Shown: piece by piece, positions 6,955-14,290 of the stretch
Numbering within the stretch: position 1 is the first letter of the stretch
Layout: each line of letters starts with the position of its first letter
Assembly: GCA_024239055.1 (NCBI GenBank)
Contig: JANBVJ010000001.1
Coordinates: forward strand, 434,001 to 498,000
DNA from: Patescibacteria group bacterium
GTDB lineage: Bacteria; Patescibacteria; Paceibacteria; Paceibacterales; UBA10102
Direction: 5' to 3'
Length of the DNA: 64,000 bases
Translations under genes and position numbers: made by a program
Notes under the pieces: model-generated
The model's input: only the letters and a program-made list of their open reading frames with translations
Told to the model about the DNA's origin: nothing
The model's database searches: none

Positions 6955-8202
6955 TTAAAACAAGCTTTTTTGTGTTATGTCTTCTCTCTGCTCCCCCTCC
7001 TTGAAAATGGATATCTTGCCATACTCCCCGTCATACCCGGGCTCAATTTGTACCTTTCCCTCCCGAATCCGCATAATCCCCTCCACCACCTCGGGCGAGG
7101 CAACATCTTTCAGTTCCAAAGGAGTTGCATCAAGCAAGACATAAAACTCATTCTTTAAAGAAGAGACAACCTTTTCATACTCCTCTTGTGTTCTCTTTGT
7201 TGCCACGCCAACACTAAAGGCCTCTGCAATAATCTCTTGCAAAGGAATCAAGTGTTTGAAAGGAACGGCATTCTCGGGCTTCTCTCCCTCTTTTCTGTCT
7301 GCTAACTCCCCCACCCGATTTAAGACCCCAATAACCAAGGGTTTTTTGCAGGTAGGACAGATGTTATTATGTTTCTTTGATTCTGCTGGAGCAAAGCTCA
7401 ATTTGCATAGGCGATGTCCGTCATAGTGATACCTTCCTTCTTCTGGAAAGAACTCAACTGTAAAAAGAAACTTCTTGTTGTCTTTTTTCTTTAAAACATC
7501 AGAGATTCCTTTATAGGTTTTTTCTGTATCAAAAATATTAGCTTCCCTTCCAATCTTAGCTAATGAATGGGAATCGGAGTTGCTGATTAAGTTAATATCA
7601 TCTAATGCAGAAAGCCGCCAGTTCATTGCGGGATCTGACGAAAGTCCTGTCTCAATAGCAGTAATATATTTTGTGTATTCGTCAAAGCACTCCTCTATGG
7701 TATCAAATCCGGACTTTGAACCAAAAATGGAGAACCATGGAGTCCAGGCGTGAGCTGGCACGATCATGCACTCAGGGGAGGCATCAAGTGCTATTTTCAA
7801 TACCTCCTTTGCATCCATGCCCAGTATTGGTCTGCCATCAGACCCAAGTTTGCCCCGAATACCGAGTTGAGCGTTTATCTTTGCCACAACAGCTAGCGAT
7901 GGAGCAAAGATTAATAGATGAATCCTCCTAACCCTGTCATTCTTTGAGTAAATACAGCTTACCTCTGTGGTTAAAATAAACCTTGTCGGAAGCGTAGAAC
8001 CCTTGAGCTTATACAAGCCCTGTTCTGACTCCTCTAACTTTTTAGATAACTCCTTAAACCACTCTGGATGTGTAAAGTCGGAAGCTGAAATAACGTCAAT
8101 CCCTTTTTTGTGTGCCCATACATCAAGATTCTCCAGATTCATATCAGGAGAGGTGGCTCTCGCATACTTTGAGTGAATATGAAGGTCAGCAATAAATCTC
8201 AT
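6955..8202 (-). CDS. Endonuclease Q-type PHP-domain DNA repair nuclease
   Basis: From the ATG at 8202 the protein starts MRFIADLHIHSKYARATS, a PHP metal-binding motif with the R-A-T-S of the EndoQ family. Further EndoQ-like blocks are the F-T-H-P-E-W motif, T-E-V-S-C-I-Y, G-R-P-I-L-G-M-D-A-K, V-P-A-H-A-W-T-P-W-F, E-T-G-L-S-S-D-P-x-M-N-W-R, S-N-S-D-S-H-S, and F-F-P-E-E-G-R-Y-H-Y-D-G-H-R. A zinc-binding region C..C-P-T-C follows near residue 315. EndoQ enzymes, known mainly from archaea and some bacteria, nick DNA 5' of deaminated bases. The 415-residue length fits. The start overlaps the previous stop by ATGA, so upstream in-frame codons are not used. A nuclease gene of another family lies two genes upstream. 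Confidence 0.88.
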   Translation of the reverse strand: MRFIADLHIHSKYARATSPDMNLENLDVWAHKKGIDVISASDFTHPEWFKELSKKLEESEQGLYKLKGSTLPTRFILTTEVSCIYSKNDRVRRIHLLIFAPSLAVVAKINAQLGIRGKLGSDGRPILGMDAKEVLKIALDASPECMIVPAHAWTPWFSIFGSKSGFDTIEECFDEYTKYITAIETGLSSDPAMNWRLSALDDINLISNSDSHSLAKIGREANIFDTEKTYKGISDVLKKKDNKKFLFTVEFFPEEGRYHYDGHRLCKLSFAPAESKKHNNICPTCKKPLVIGVLNRVGELADRKEGEKPENAVPFKHLIPLQEIIAEAFSVGVATKRTQEEYEKVVSSLKNEFYVLLDATPLELKDVASPEVVEGIMRIREGKVQIEPGYDGEYGKISIFKEGEQREDITQKSLF

Positions 8203-8528
8203 TTTCTCATTAGCTTTATGCCAAGAGAAGATATCTGAGTTCCAGCAAATATGAGTATCCCTGCAAATACAGACCATAAGCCAAAATTGAGCATACGTGG
8301 AATGGCACCAGAAGGCAGAAGATTCTCAAGCTGACTTTCTAAAAGCTCGGGAATGTTATCCAATGAAAATGCCTCCAAAGCAGCTGAAGACTTAGTAATT
8401 GGAACCATAAAGATTTCAGGAGGAATAGCTGACCCAGTGAAAAAGGTGAAAGACAAAAAGAGCGTGTAGGCAATGAGTACAAGTCCAGCAACTAGAAGTA
8501 AGATACCAATAATTTTCTCTGTAGTCAT
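8199..8528 (-). CDS. Small two-helix membrane protein, unknown function
   Basis: 109 residues with a hydrophobic helix at about 6-32 and another at about 80-102, joined by a 45-residue segment that is probably outside the membrane. No recognised family. It starts right after the PD-(D/E)XK gene stops and its stop overlaps the EndoQ start (ATGA), so the three genes are co-translated in one minus-strand operon. Confidence 0.65.
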   Translation of the reverse strand: MTTEKIIGILLLVAGLVLIAYTLFLSFTFFTGSAIPPEIFMVPITKSSAALEAFSLDNIPELLESQLENLLPSGAIPRMLNFGLWSVFAGILIFAGTQISSLGIKLMRK

Positions 8529-9290
8529 TTAATTCTTCGCATAATTGGGAATACGCCTGATGAACTTTTTGTTATACCACTCCCAGAGCTCTTTTGCCGC
8601 CAAGAATGCTTTAATGTCCTCCTTATATCCTTCAAGCTCTTTAAACTCCACTACGCCCTTCTTCTCAGACCACTGATGGTTGCAGATACGCTTTCCCCCT
8701 GTCACACGCAAAACTCCCTCCTTTCCTCTTCTCTTAGCCTTACATCCCAAACACTCCTCATACTGATCAATTCTCAAAATCCACCTTGTGGTACACTTTT
8801 CTTTCAGTCTTGCTGTCTTGTTATATGCAGAGAGGTAAGCTGCGGTCTGTAGATAATGCTCCTCCCAGATACCAGTAGAAGTCTTTAAGTCTATAACCCC
8901 ACGGGTTCCATTCACCTCTGCCACAACGTCAAGGGTACCCGCAAACATATGCTTTGTGTCCACTACTAATCTTTCAACATCTTTTTCCGGATCAGAAATT
9001 CTCATTATGTTATTTTCCCGCCACTTCTGAAAAGCCTTTATAGAAGGTATAATCTTGGCATCTGGCTTTACAATTTCCCCCTTGAGCATACGCTCAACAA
9101 CCTCATGGGTAAGGGTTCCCCACTCAGCTGCCGAATCCAGTCGCCTTTGAGCTGCAGGATAGTTGGGAGAATCAGCAAAATAGCGATATAGATTTGGTTT
9201 GTTAAGAATAGAGGTAATGGCAGTTACCCGAGGCAACCACATCTCGTCAATCTCATACCCGCATTTTTCTTTAAAGGTATCAATTCCCAT
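8529..9290 (-). CDS. PD-(D/E)XK nuclease-superfamily protein (RecB/Cas4-like)
   Basis: 253 residues with the RecB-type active site. A histidine at 62 (W-G-T-L-T-H-E-V-V-E) is followed by the motif II aspartate 121 (F-A-G-T-L-D-V-V), motif III I-D-L-K (D134, K136), and Q148-T-A-A-Y152. C180-x2-C183 and C203-x-H205 after the core could bind zinc, or an Fe-S cluster as in some Cas4/AddB relatives. No helicase or CRISPR genes are nearby. The operon with the EndoQ-type gene suggests DNA repair, but the substrate is not known. Confidence 0.75.
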   Translation of the reverse strand: MGIDTFKEKCGYEIDEMWLPRVTAITSILNKPNLYRYFADSPNYPAAQRRLDSAAEWGTLTHEVVERMLKGEIVKPDAKIIPSIKAFQKWRENNIMRISDPEKDVERLVVDTKHMFAGTLDVVAEVNGTRGVIDLKTSTGIWEEHYLQTAAYLSAYNKTARLKEKCTTRWILRIDQYEECLGCKAKRRGKEGVLRVTGGKRICNHQWSEKKGVVEFKELEGYKEDIKAFLAAKELWEWYNKKFIRRIPNYAKN

Positions 9291-9600
9291 TATTACTTGG
9301 AAGTTTAAATAATGTAGGTTTTTTCAAAATTATCTTATAGATATTCTCCAAGAAATCTCCTCCTGCATACCCAATAATCAAAGCCATGGCGGAACTTATG
9401 GTTTCAATACCAAGAAAACTCATGCCAAGCTCTCTGACTGAAAATACCGCTACTCCTCCAATGGTCCCTGAAATTACCATCATAGTGAGAAAATATGGTA
9501 GTTCAAAAGGCACCTCTTTATAAGAGTACTGATGCTTTATAAATCCAACGAGCCCTCTAATTAATCCTCCTCCAAATCCTGCAAGTAATGCAATTTCCAT
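9280..9600 (-). CDS. Small membrane protein, unknown function
   Basis: 106 residues. Glycine-rich hydrophobic stretches at about 3-20 (ALLAGFGGGLIRGLVGFI), 35-55 and 62-82 suggest three membrane helices; the tail is polar. The general shape is holin-like, but no family is recognised. Its 3' end overlaps the nuclease gene by 11 bases, which places it in the same operon. Confidence 0.6.
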   Translation of the reverse strand: MEIALLAGFGGGLIRGLVGFIKHQYSYKEVPFELPYFLTMMVISGTIGGVAVFSVRELGMSFLGIETISSAMALIIGYAGGDFLENIYKIILKKPTLFKLPSNNGN

Positions 9601-9612
9601 AGGATTCTCAGA

Positions 9613-10203
9613 TTAATTCTTTTGAAATATAATCCGTGACCAATCCTCGTACACAAAGATTCCTTGTGCAATCACTCCTCCCAAGAAACCGTAGAAAATA
9701 GATGGGGCGGTGAAAAATAGCGTAAATACAGCAGTAACAGCCAGCATGCCAAAGAAAATGAGCCAGTGATGAATGGGAATAGAGTACTTTCCGAATATAG
9801 AGACTCTTGGAATAAGATACTCTTGTTCTTTAATCTTAGCTGCTCCAAGAGAGTAAGCAAAAAAATATCCAGCGGTCACAATGGCTCCAACGAGAAACCC
9901 ATAGAAAATGGGTGGAGTTGTAAATAAAAGATTAGCAAGTAGAGTAATGACCAGTGCGCCCAAAAAAATGAGCCAGTGATGCATATGAATAGTATATTTC
10001 CCAACAGGAAAGATTAGAGAGGGCGCTCTTCCCTGTGTTTTAGAACTGGAACCCGCAAAAAAACGGGCTGCAATATACCCGAATACTATACTTATACCCA
10101 ACTCAAAAGAAATCAACATAAATGGTAAAACTCCCACAGATTCCTTTGGAATCCTTGTATATCTCATTCTATTTGGAAGATATGCTAAAAGTCGTTCTTT
10201 CAT
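9613..10203 (-). CDS. Membrane protein with a duplicated HHWL unit
   Basis: 196 residues with about five hydrophobic segments. Residues 66-113 and 136-183 are two copies of one unit: G-K-Y-(T/S)-I-x-x-H-H-W-L-I-F-x-G, then a helix, F-(T)-x-P-x-I-F-Y-G-F-L-x-G. The similarity is also visible in the DNA (about 9670-9790 versus 9880-10000), so the duplication is fairly recent or under strong constraint. The paired histidines next to a membrane helix could bind a metal or haem, but this is speculation. It precedes the small membrane protein in the same operon. Confidence 0.65.
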   Translation of the reverse strand: MKERLLAYLPNRMRYTRIPKESVGVLPFMLISFELGISIVFGYIAARFFAGSSSKTQGRAPSLIFPVGKYTIHMHHWLIFLGALVITLLANLLFTTPPIFYGFLVGAIVTAGYFFAYSLGAAKIKEQEYLIPRVSIFGKYSIPIHHWLIFFGMLAVTAVFTLFFTAPSIFYGFLGGVIAQGIFVYEDWSRIIFQKN

Positions 10204-10233
10204 ATCTATGCTGTAAAGTATACCAAAATTTGA

Positions 10234-10515
10234 TTAAAATCCAAACTCCCTAATCGTAAAGTCGTCCTCCTTGCTCTTGCACTCTTCATACTCCACTTTT
10301 ACCTCTTTTACGCGAGCCATAGGTGGACCCTTATGGATAAGAGAGATGAAGGATACAAGATTCTTTTCTTTGCCTTCGCAAATAATCTCAACGTCTCCAT
10401 CTAAAGTATTCTTCACCCATCCTGTAATCCCAAGCTCACGTGCCATCTCCCGGACGTACCTTCTAAATAAGACACCCTGTACACGTCCCGTTACCACAAG
10501 ATGCGCTCTTTTCAT
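10234..10515 (-). CDS. acyP: Acylphosphatase
   Basis: Hydrolyses acyl phosphates. The 93 residues cover the family's ferredoxin-like fold. The phosphate loop G-R-V-Q-G-V-L-F-R ends in the catalytic arginine at 18, and G-W-V-K-N-T-x-D-G provides the catalytic asparagine at 36. A physiological substrate is rarely known for this family. This genome also encodes an enzyme that should make acyl phosphates (54937-57369), so the two could interact metabolically. Confidence 0.93.
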   Translation of the reverse strand: MKRAHLVVTGRVQGVLFRRYVREMARELGITGWVKNTLDGDVEIICEGKEKNLVSFISLIHKGPPMARVKEVKVEYEECKSKEDDFTIREFGF

Positions 10516-10625
10516 ATCTTAAAGAACGCTTTGTTCAATCTCAGGAAACATCATTCCAAATAGCCCGAATACGGCAAAACCCAAAACTCCCAAGAATAAT
10601 AAGATTGATAAACAAGGTATCCATT

Positions 10626-11768
10626 TTACAAGCTCAATAATACAGCAAATAGCCCTCCTAACGCAAGTATAACTATTAATGGATACAACAAAAGACCCGG
10701 AAGATTAATAACATACTCTGGATCTCTTTTCCCTATCTTTTTTGCTCTCTTAAATATAAGAATAATAATAATTCCCTCTATTACTCCAATAGCAATTCCT
10801 GCAATGGAAAGGACAGAGATAAACTCCCGAAAACCCAGAAGGAATAGGGATATAGGAACTACTACTGCAACACCAGCTGAGAAAAGGTATGGAATGTTAA
10901 AATCATATCGCATAGAGTTCTTAAGATAATTTCCCAAGACAAGGAAAGAAGCGGAAACCGCAATCAAGCCCAGTAGCGCTCCTAAGGCTACAACTCTTTC
11001 GCCAAGAAACGGTACTAGTCCAGATAACGCATCTTCTGAAGTATTAACTCCTGATACTCCCACAACCACAAACGCAAAAACAGCTGAAAGAATAACTGTA
11101 ATCACAGATGCAAAAATAATAATGTTTTTAAAGGAACGCCTATCTTTTCTTTGTTTGAAAAAGTCAGCAATTTCAGGAATAGCAGACCATCCGGTCAAGG
11201 CAAAGAGTACTACCCCAAAAGGAAGAATAATATTAGGAACAGATATTGCCGTAAAATTTGCTGAATCAAGATAGGGAGCTGCAAACAAAAAGATAATCCC
11301 CATAACCAAAAATAGGGCAATGTTCATAAAAAACTCCATCTTTGTAATTAGCTGTATACCCTGAATAATGAAAAAAGAAAGTACTGCCCAGAATATAACA
11401 GAGGCCGTAACAGAAGATACATATATAAAAGGAGAAAGGGCTGTCTGAATAAACTCTCCTCCAATAATCACATAAGCCAGTAAGGCTCCAAGGACTCCTA
11501 CAAATGTAGAGAATACAACCAAGGCCTTGGCCCACGAACCCACGTACATTCCAGCATACCCAATAAGCCGATGACTGCCTTTTGTTCTTAAAGTTATCTC
11601 TCCGAACATTAAATGCAAAAGTAATACTGCTCCTCCAAGTAGAAAAAAATAAAAAAGACCGGGTATTACCCCTGCCAAAGAAAGAACATATGGCAAACCA
11701 AAGATACCCGCCCCAATAATTGTTCCAACTAGAGTGGAGAGGGCAAGCAAGGCCTTATTCCTTGTCAT
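10626..11768 (-). CDS. Amino-acid permease, aromatic amino acid/AAAP-like
   Basis: 380 residues with about 11 membrane helices. The N-terminus L-V-G-T-I-I-G-A-G-I-F-G-L-P-Y is the unwound first helix typical of the tryptophan/tyrosine permease and AAAP families of the APC superfamily. Cation-coupled amino-acid import is the expected role, and it fits an organism with few biosynthetic genes. The substrate cannot be read from sequence. Its start overlaps the end of the EF-Tu-domain-like gene (ATGA). Confidence 0.85.
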   Translation of the reverse strand: MTRNKALLALSTLVGTIIGAGIFGLPYVLSLAGVIPGLFYFFLLGGAVLLLHLMFGEITLRTKGSHRLIGYAGMYVGSWAKALVVFSTFVGVLGALLAYVIIGGEFIQTALSPFIYVSSVTASVIFWAVLSFFIIQGIQLITKMEFFMNIALFLVMGIIFLFAAPYLDSANFTAISVPNIILPFGVVLFALTGWSAIPEIADFFKQRKDRRSFKNIIIFASVITVILSAVFAFVVVGVSGVNTSEDALSGLVPFLGERVVALGALLGLIAVSASFLVLGNYLKNSMRYDFNIPYLFSAGVAVVVPISLFLLGFREFISVLSIAGIAIGVIEGIIIILIFKRAKKIGKRDPEYVINLPGLLLYPLIVILALGGLFAVLLSL

Positions 11769-12034
11769 TGCTTGTAGACTCGGTATCCTTCTCTTACCTT
11801 TTCTTCCACCTTCATTCCAATCTCATCTCCCTTCTTTGCCTTCTCAACCTCCTCGTGCTCCTTTTGCATAGAAGAAACCTCCTGAGTAAAGTCAGTCTCT
11901 CCTCCTTCAAAGCGGACCGTATCCCCTTTTGCCAATGGAGCTGTGAGATTTATTGCAGCAACATCAATCTGTGAAAAATAGTGAGAAACCTTGCCCACCA
12001 ATTTCTCTTTTGTTGTAGGTTTTTTAGTTGGCAT
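11765..12034 (-). CDS. EF-Tu domain-2-like beta-barrel protein
   Basis: 89 residues forming a free-standing translation-factor barrel: K-L-V-G-K-V-S-H-Y-F, then A-A-I-N-L-T-A-P-L-A-K-G-D-T-V-R-F-E-G, F-T-Q-E-V-S-S-M-Q, and A-K-K-G-D-E-I-G-M-K-V. This pattern matches domain 2 of EF-Tu/IF2 with no GTPase domain. Similar small proteins occur in archaea and Patescibacteria. The role is unknown; a tRNA- or ribosome-related function is only inferred from the fold. It is translationally coupled to the permease and starts 2 bases after the SLOG gene. Confidence 0.75.
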   Translation of the reverse strand: MPTKKPTTKEKLVGKVSHYFSQIDVAAINLTAPLAKGDTVRFEGGETDFTQEVSSMQKEHEEVEKAKKGDEIGMKVEEKVREGYRVYKQ

Positions 12035-12035
12035 A

Positions 12036-12629
12036 TTATTTTTTCTTTTGACCTTTAATATTATCTCCTCTATCTTTTTTAATCATTTTAATTGTCTCCC
12101 TTACAAGAATCTTAGGATCTTCAGCTCCCACAATCTTTCGTTTTCCCCTATACCCATCGTCAAACAAAGAATCTATTCTGTCTGCTGTTCCCCCTGAACC
12201 CTCCAAGACCCCAATTGGTTTTTCATCTTCAAAGGCAACTGTGAACTCGTTTAAGGTCCCAATACGACCACAGATAATAATAACTCCATCAGAAGCCCTT
12301 GTTAAAAGAAGGTTGCGTCCAGCATACCCAAAACCCGTGTATACCATAACATCAAACATATCTATGGGTAGACGATAGGATTTTACATGTGCCTTTTCGG
12401 TAGCAGCAGGAGAAAACCCAATAGAAATGCCTCCTGCCTTTTTTGCTCCGACAGCAGACCAATAAGGAATTCCGGTTGTAGCTCCCGTAACAAGAACAGC
12501 TCCCTGCTTTACGATTTGCCTGCCTACCTCTATTGCATTCTTTTTTGCCGTAGGCGTACATGGATACATTTCAGCGGCTCCTGAAACGCAAACTTTATAT
12601 TTGTAGTAATAACCAGGATATTTTTGCAT
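12036..12629 (-). CDS. SLOG/LOG-like Rossmann-fold protein (TIGR00725-like)
   Basis: 197 residues: V-C-V-S-G-A-A-E at the first strand, G-A-V-L-V-T-G-A-T-T-G-I-P-Y-W-S-A-V-G-A-K-K-A-G-G at the second, A-G-R-N-L-L-L-T-R-A-S-D, and C-G-R-I-G-T-L-N-E-F in the place of the P-G-G-x-G-T-x-x-E motif of lysine-decarboxylase-like LOG proteins. Such proteins bind nucleotides or nucleotide-derived ligands. The altered glycine motif makes cytokinin-type phosphoribohydrolase activity uncertain. The first gene of a short set with the barrel protein and permease. Confidence 0.75.
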   Translation of the reverse strand: MQKYPGYYYKYKVCVSGAAEMYPCTPTAKKNAIEVGRQIVKQGAVLVTGATTGIPYWSAVGAKKAGGISIGFSPAATEKAHVKSYRLPIDMFDVMVYTGFGYAGRNLLLTRASDGVIIICGRIGTLNEFTVAFEDEKPIGVLEGSGGTADRIDSLFDDGYRGKRKIVGAEDPKILVRETIKMIKKDRGDNIKGQKKK

Positions 12630-12662
12630 ATGTATAATTATATCAAAGAAAAGACTCCTTAG

Positions 12663-13130
12663 CTATAAAGACAACCTTTTCTGATTAATCTCAAAAGCTG
12701 ATATACCAAATGCAACGGCAACATTCAAAGACTCTTTCTTTCCTGTCATTGGAATCTCTAACAATACATCTGCTTTCTTTAACACAGATTGAGATACTCC
12801 TTTTACTTCATTCCCCACAACTAAAGCAATTGGAAACTTAGGATTAAATTTAGATAAAGAAACACTCCCCTTCCCTTGTTCCAAACAAACAACAGAAATA
12901 TTTTCTTTCTGTAATTTCTCTACTAATCTCCATGATTGGGCATAATACTCCCATTCAATGCACTCCTCTGCTCCCAAAGCGGTCTTTGAAATCTTAGTAT
13001 TTGGAGGAGTCCCTGTTATTCCACACAAAAAGACCTTATCTACAGACATGGCATCCGCCGTTCTAAACAAAGAACCTACGTTTTCCAAACTCCTCACATT
13101 ATCAACTATGAGGTAGAATGATTTTTTCAC
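12663..13130 (-). CDS. SpoU/TrmH-type RNA 2'-O-methyltransferase
   Basis: SPOUT-fold methyltransferase. The three SpoU motifs are present: D-N-V-R-S-L-E-N-V-G-S-L-F-R-T-A-D-A (motif 1), I-A-L-V-V-G-N-E-V-K-G-V-S (motif 2) and L-L-E-I-P-M-T-G-K-K-E-S-L-N-V-A-V-A (motif 3). I use the GTG at 13130, giving 155 residues that begin at the first strand and start one base after the NIF3 stop. The ATG at 13178 would overlap that gene by 47 bases and add a tail absent from the family. It probably modifies tRNA or rRNA; the target is unknown. Confidence 0.87.
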   Translation of the reverse strand: MKKSFYLIVDNVRSLENVGSLFRTADAMSVDKVFLCGITGTPPNTKISKTALGAEECIEWEYYAQSWRLVEKLQKENISVVCLEQGKGSVSLSKFNPKFPIALVVGNEVKGVSQSVLKKADVLLEIPMTGKKESLNVAVAFGISAFEINQKRLSL

Positions 13131-13131
13131 G

Positions 13132-14076
13132 TTATACTCTTGAGACGCGAAGGAGACCGGAACAGGGAACAATTTCAATATTCTTCTTTTCTAATTCGTC
13201 CAAGATTAGATTCATTCCAATGGAATCAGAAGACATGTGTCCGGCAATGACTACATTAAGGTTTGCAGAGTCTGCCTCCTTTTTATGGTCTTCTGAGATG
13301 TGCATGCCAACTACTGTTCCAATACCAGCGTCTGCAATCTTCTCAAAAAGCTTTGGAGAGCCCTCTGTTCCTCCTGTAAGTTCGGTTAATGCAATCTTTC
13401 CCGCTCTGTTCTCAGGAGACCCGGCAAAGACGCGAGGACCTGAGCCCATCTTTACTGCCATTTTATATTCCTCAATACCACGCAATATCTTCATTAAATC
13501 AGATACATACTCAATATCCGTATTCTCTATCTTATCTTTTAAAAACTTAGCTGCATTGTTATCGGCTGCTGTATGAAGACAGATTAAGTTAACTCCTAGA
13601 AGCTTTGCTGCGTCCACAGCCGCCCAGTTATTACCCGGATGAGTTTTTCTTGATATTTCAGAGATACGTTCCTTCATTAATCCTTCAGCCACGTTAACAG
13701 GAACTCCGTACTGATTTAAAATATCCACCTGAAGATCCATGACTTCATGCAAGTCAGCTAGGGCTCTCCCTATTGGATGGTGTGAGATAACCAAATCAAT
13801 ATCTCCTAAATGTTTTGCCATTAATATTTCGGCAGGATCAATATCTATTCCAACTAATACTTTCTTAATATCCTTGTCCTCTGCCACATGGAGGATCCTG
13901 GAATCAGAATAGGGATTAGTTAAAGATTCTGTATCAAACTCTTCTTTTTCTTCGTCACTCAACTTATCGTACTTTTTCTTCTTGCGCTCCAAAACTCGGT
14001 CAATCTGTTCTTTTGTCCGAAAGTCAGATGCAACTCCCATCTCTATGGCTTTATCAAAAATCTCCTGTATTGTCAT
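13132..14076 (-). CDS. NIF3/DUF34-family metal-binding protein
   Basis: 314 residues. H-H-P-I-G following L-V-I-S is the NIF3 metal site, H-T-A-A-D-N the second, and the later H-I-S-E-D-H..and A-G-H-M-S-S-D-S-I-G-M complete the dinuclear centre. The N-terminal 60 residues are charged. Sometimes annotated as GTP cyclohydrolase type 2, but the function of the family is not settled. It sits in a tight operon: start overlapping the small basic gene (ATGA), stop one base before the SpoU gene's GTG. Confidence 0.83.
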   Translation of the reverse strand: MTIQEIFDKAIEMGVASDFRTKEQIDRVLERKKKKYDKLSDEEKEEFDTESLTNPYSDSRILHVAEDKDIKKVLVGIDIDPAEILMAKHLGDIDLVISHHPIGRALADLHEVMDLQVDILNQYGVPVNVAEGLMKERISEISRKTHPGNNWAAVDAAKLLGVNLICLHTAADNNAAKFLKDKIENTDIEYVSDLMKILRGIEEYKMAVKMGSGPRVFAGSPENRAGKIALTELTGGTEGSPKLFEKIADAGIGTVVGMHISEDHKKEADSANLNVVIAGHMSSDSIGMNLILDELEKKNIEIVPCSGLLRVSRV

Positions 14077-14255
14077 TTTACTGTTTTAGTATCTTTAGTT
14101 ACCTCTTTTGACTCTAAAATAGAAATACCAAACTTTTCATAGATAGCTGTAATCTGCTTTTTCTGTTCTATTTTGTCTGAAATATTTTTGCGTATGCGCA
14201 TCTTTTCCCGGCGAATAAAGATTCGTCTGCTTTTTGAAAGCTGTTGTCGTACCAT
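14073..14255 (-). CDS. Small basic protein, unknown function
   Basis: 60 residues, very rich in lysine and arginine (M-V-R-Q-Q-L-S-K-S-R-R-I-F-I-R-R-E-K), mostly helical by appearance. The ATGA overlap with the NIF3 gene supports that it is translated. A nucleic-acid contact is plausible from the charge, but no family is recognised. Confidence 0.5.
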   Translation of the reverse strand: MVRQQLSKSRRIFIRREKMRIRKNISDKIEQKKQITAIYEKFGISILESKEVTKDTKTVK

Positions 14256-14290
14256 ATCTCATAAATTCTTTATAATACCTGCCTACCCTA

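Noticed and set aside
10516..10625. Short hydrophobic minus-strand frame between acyP and the permease
   Set aside because: It encodes a possible single membrane helix (about 35 residues) but has no ATG, GTG or TTG in a sensible position.
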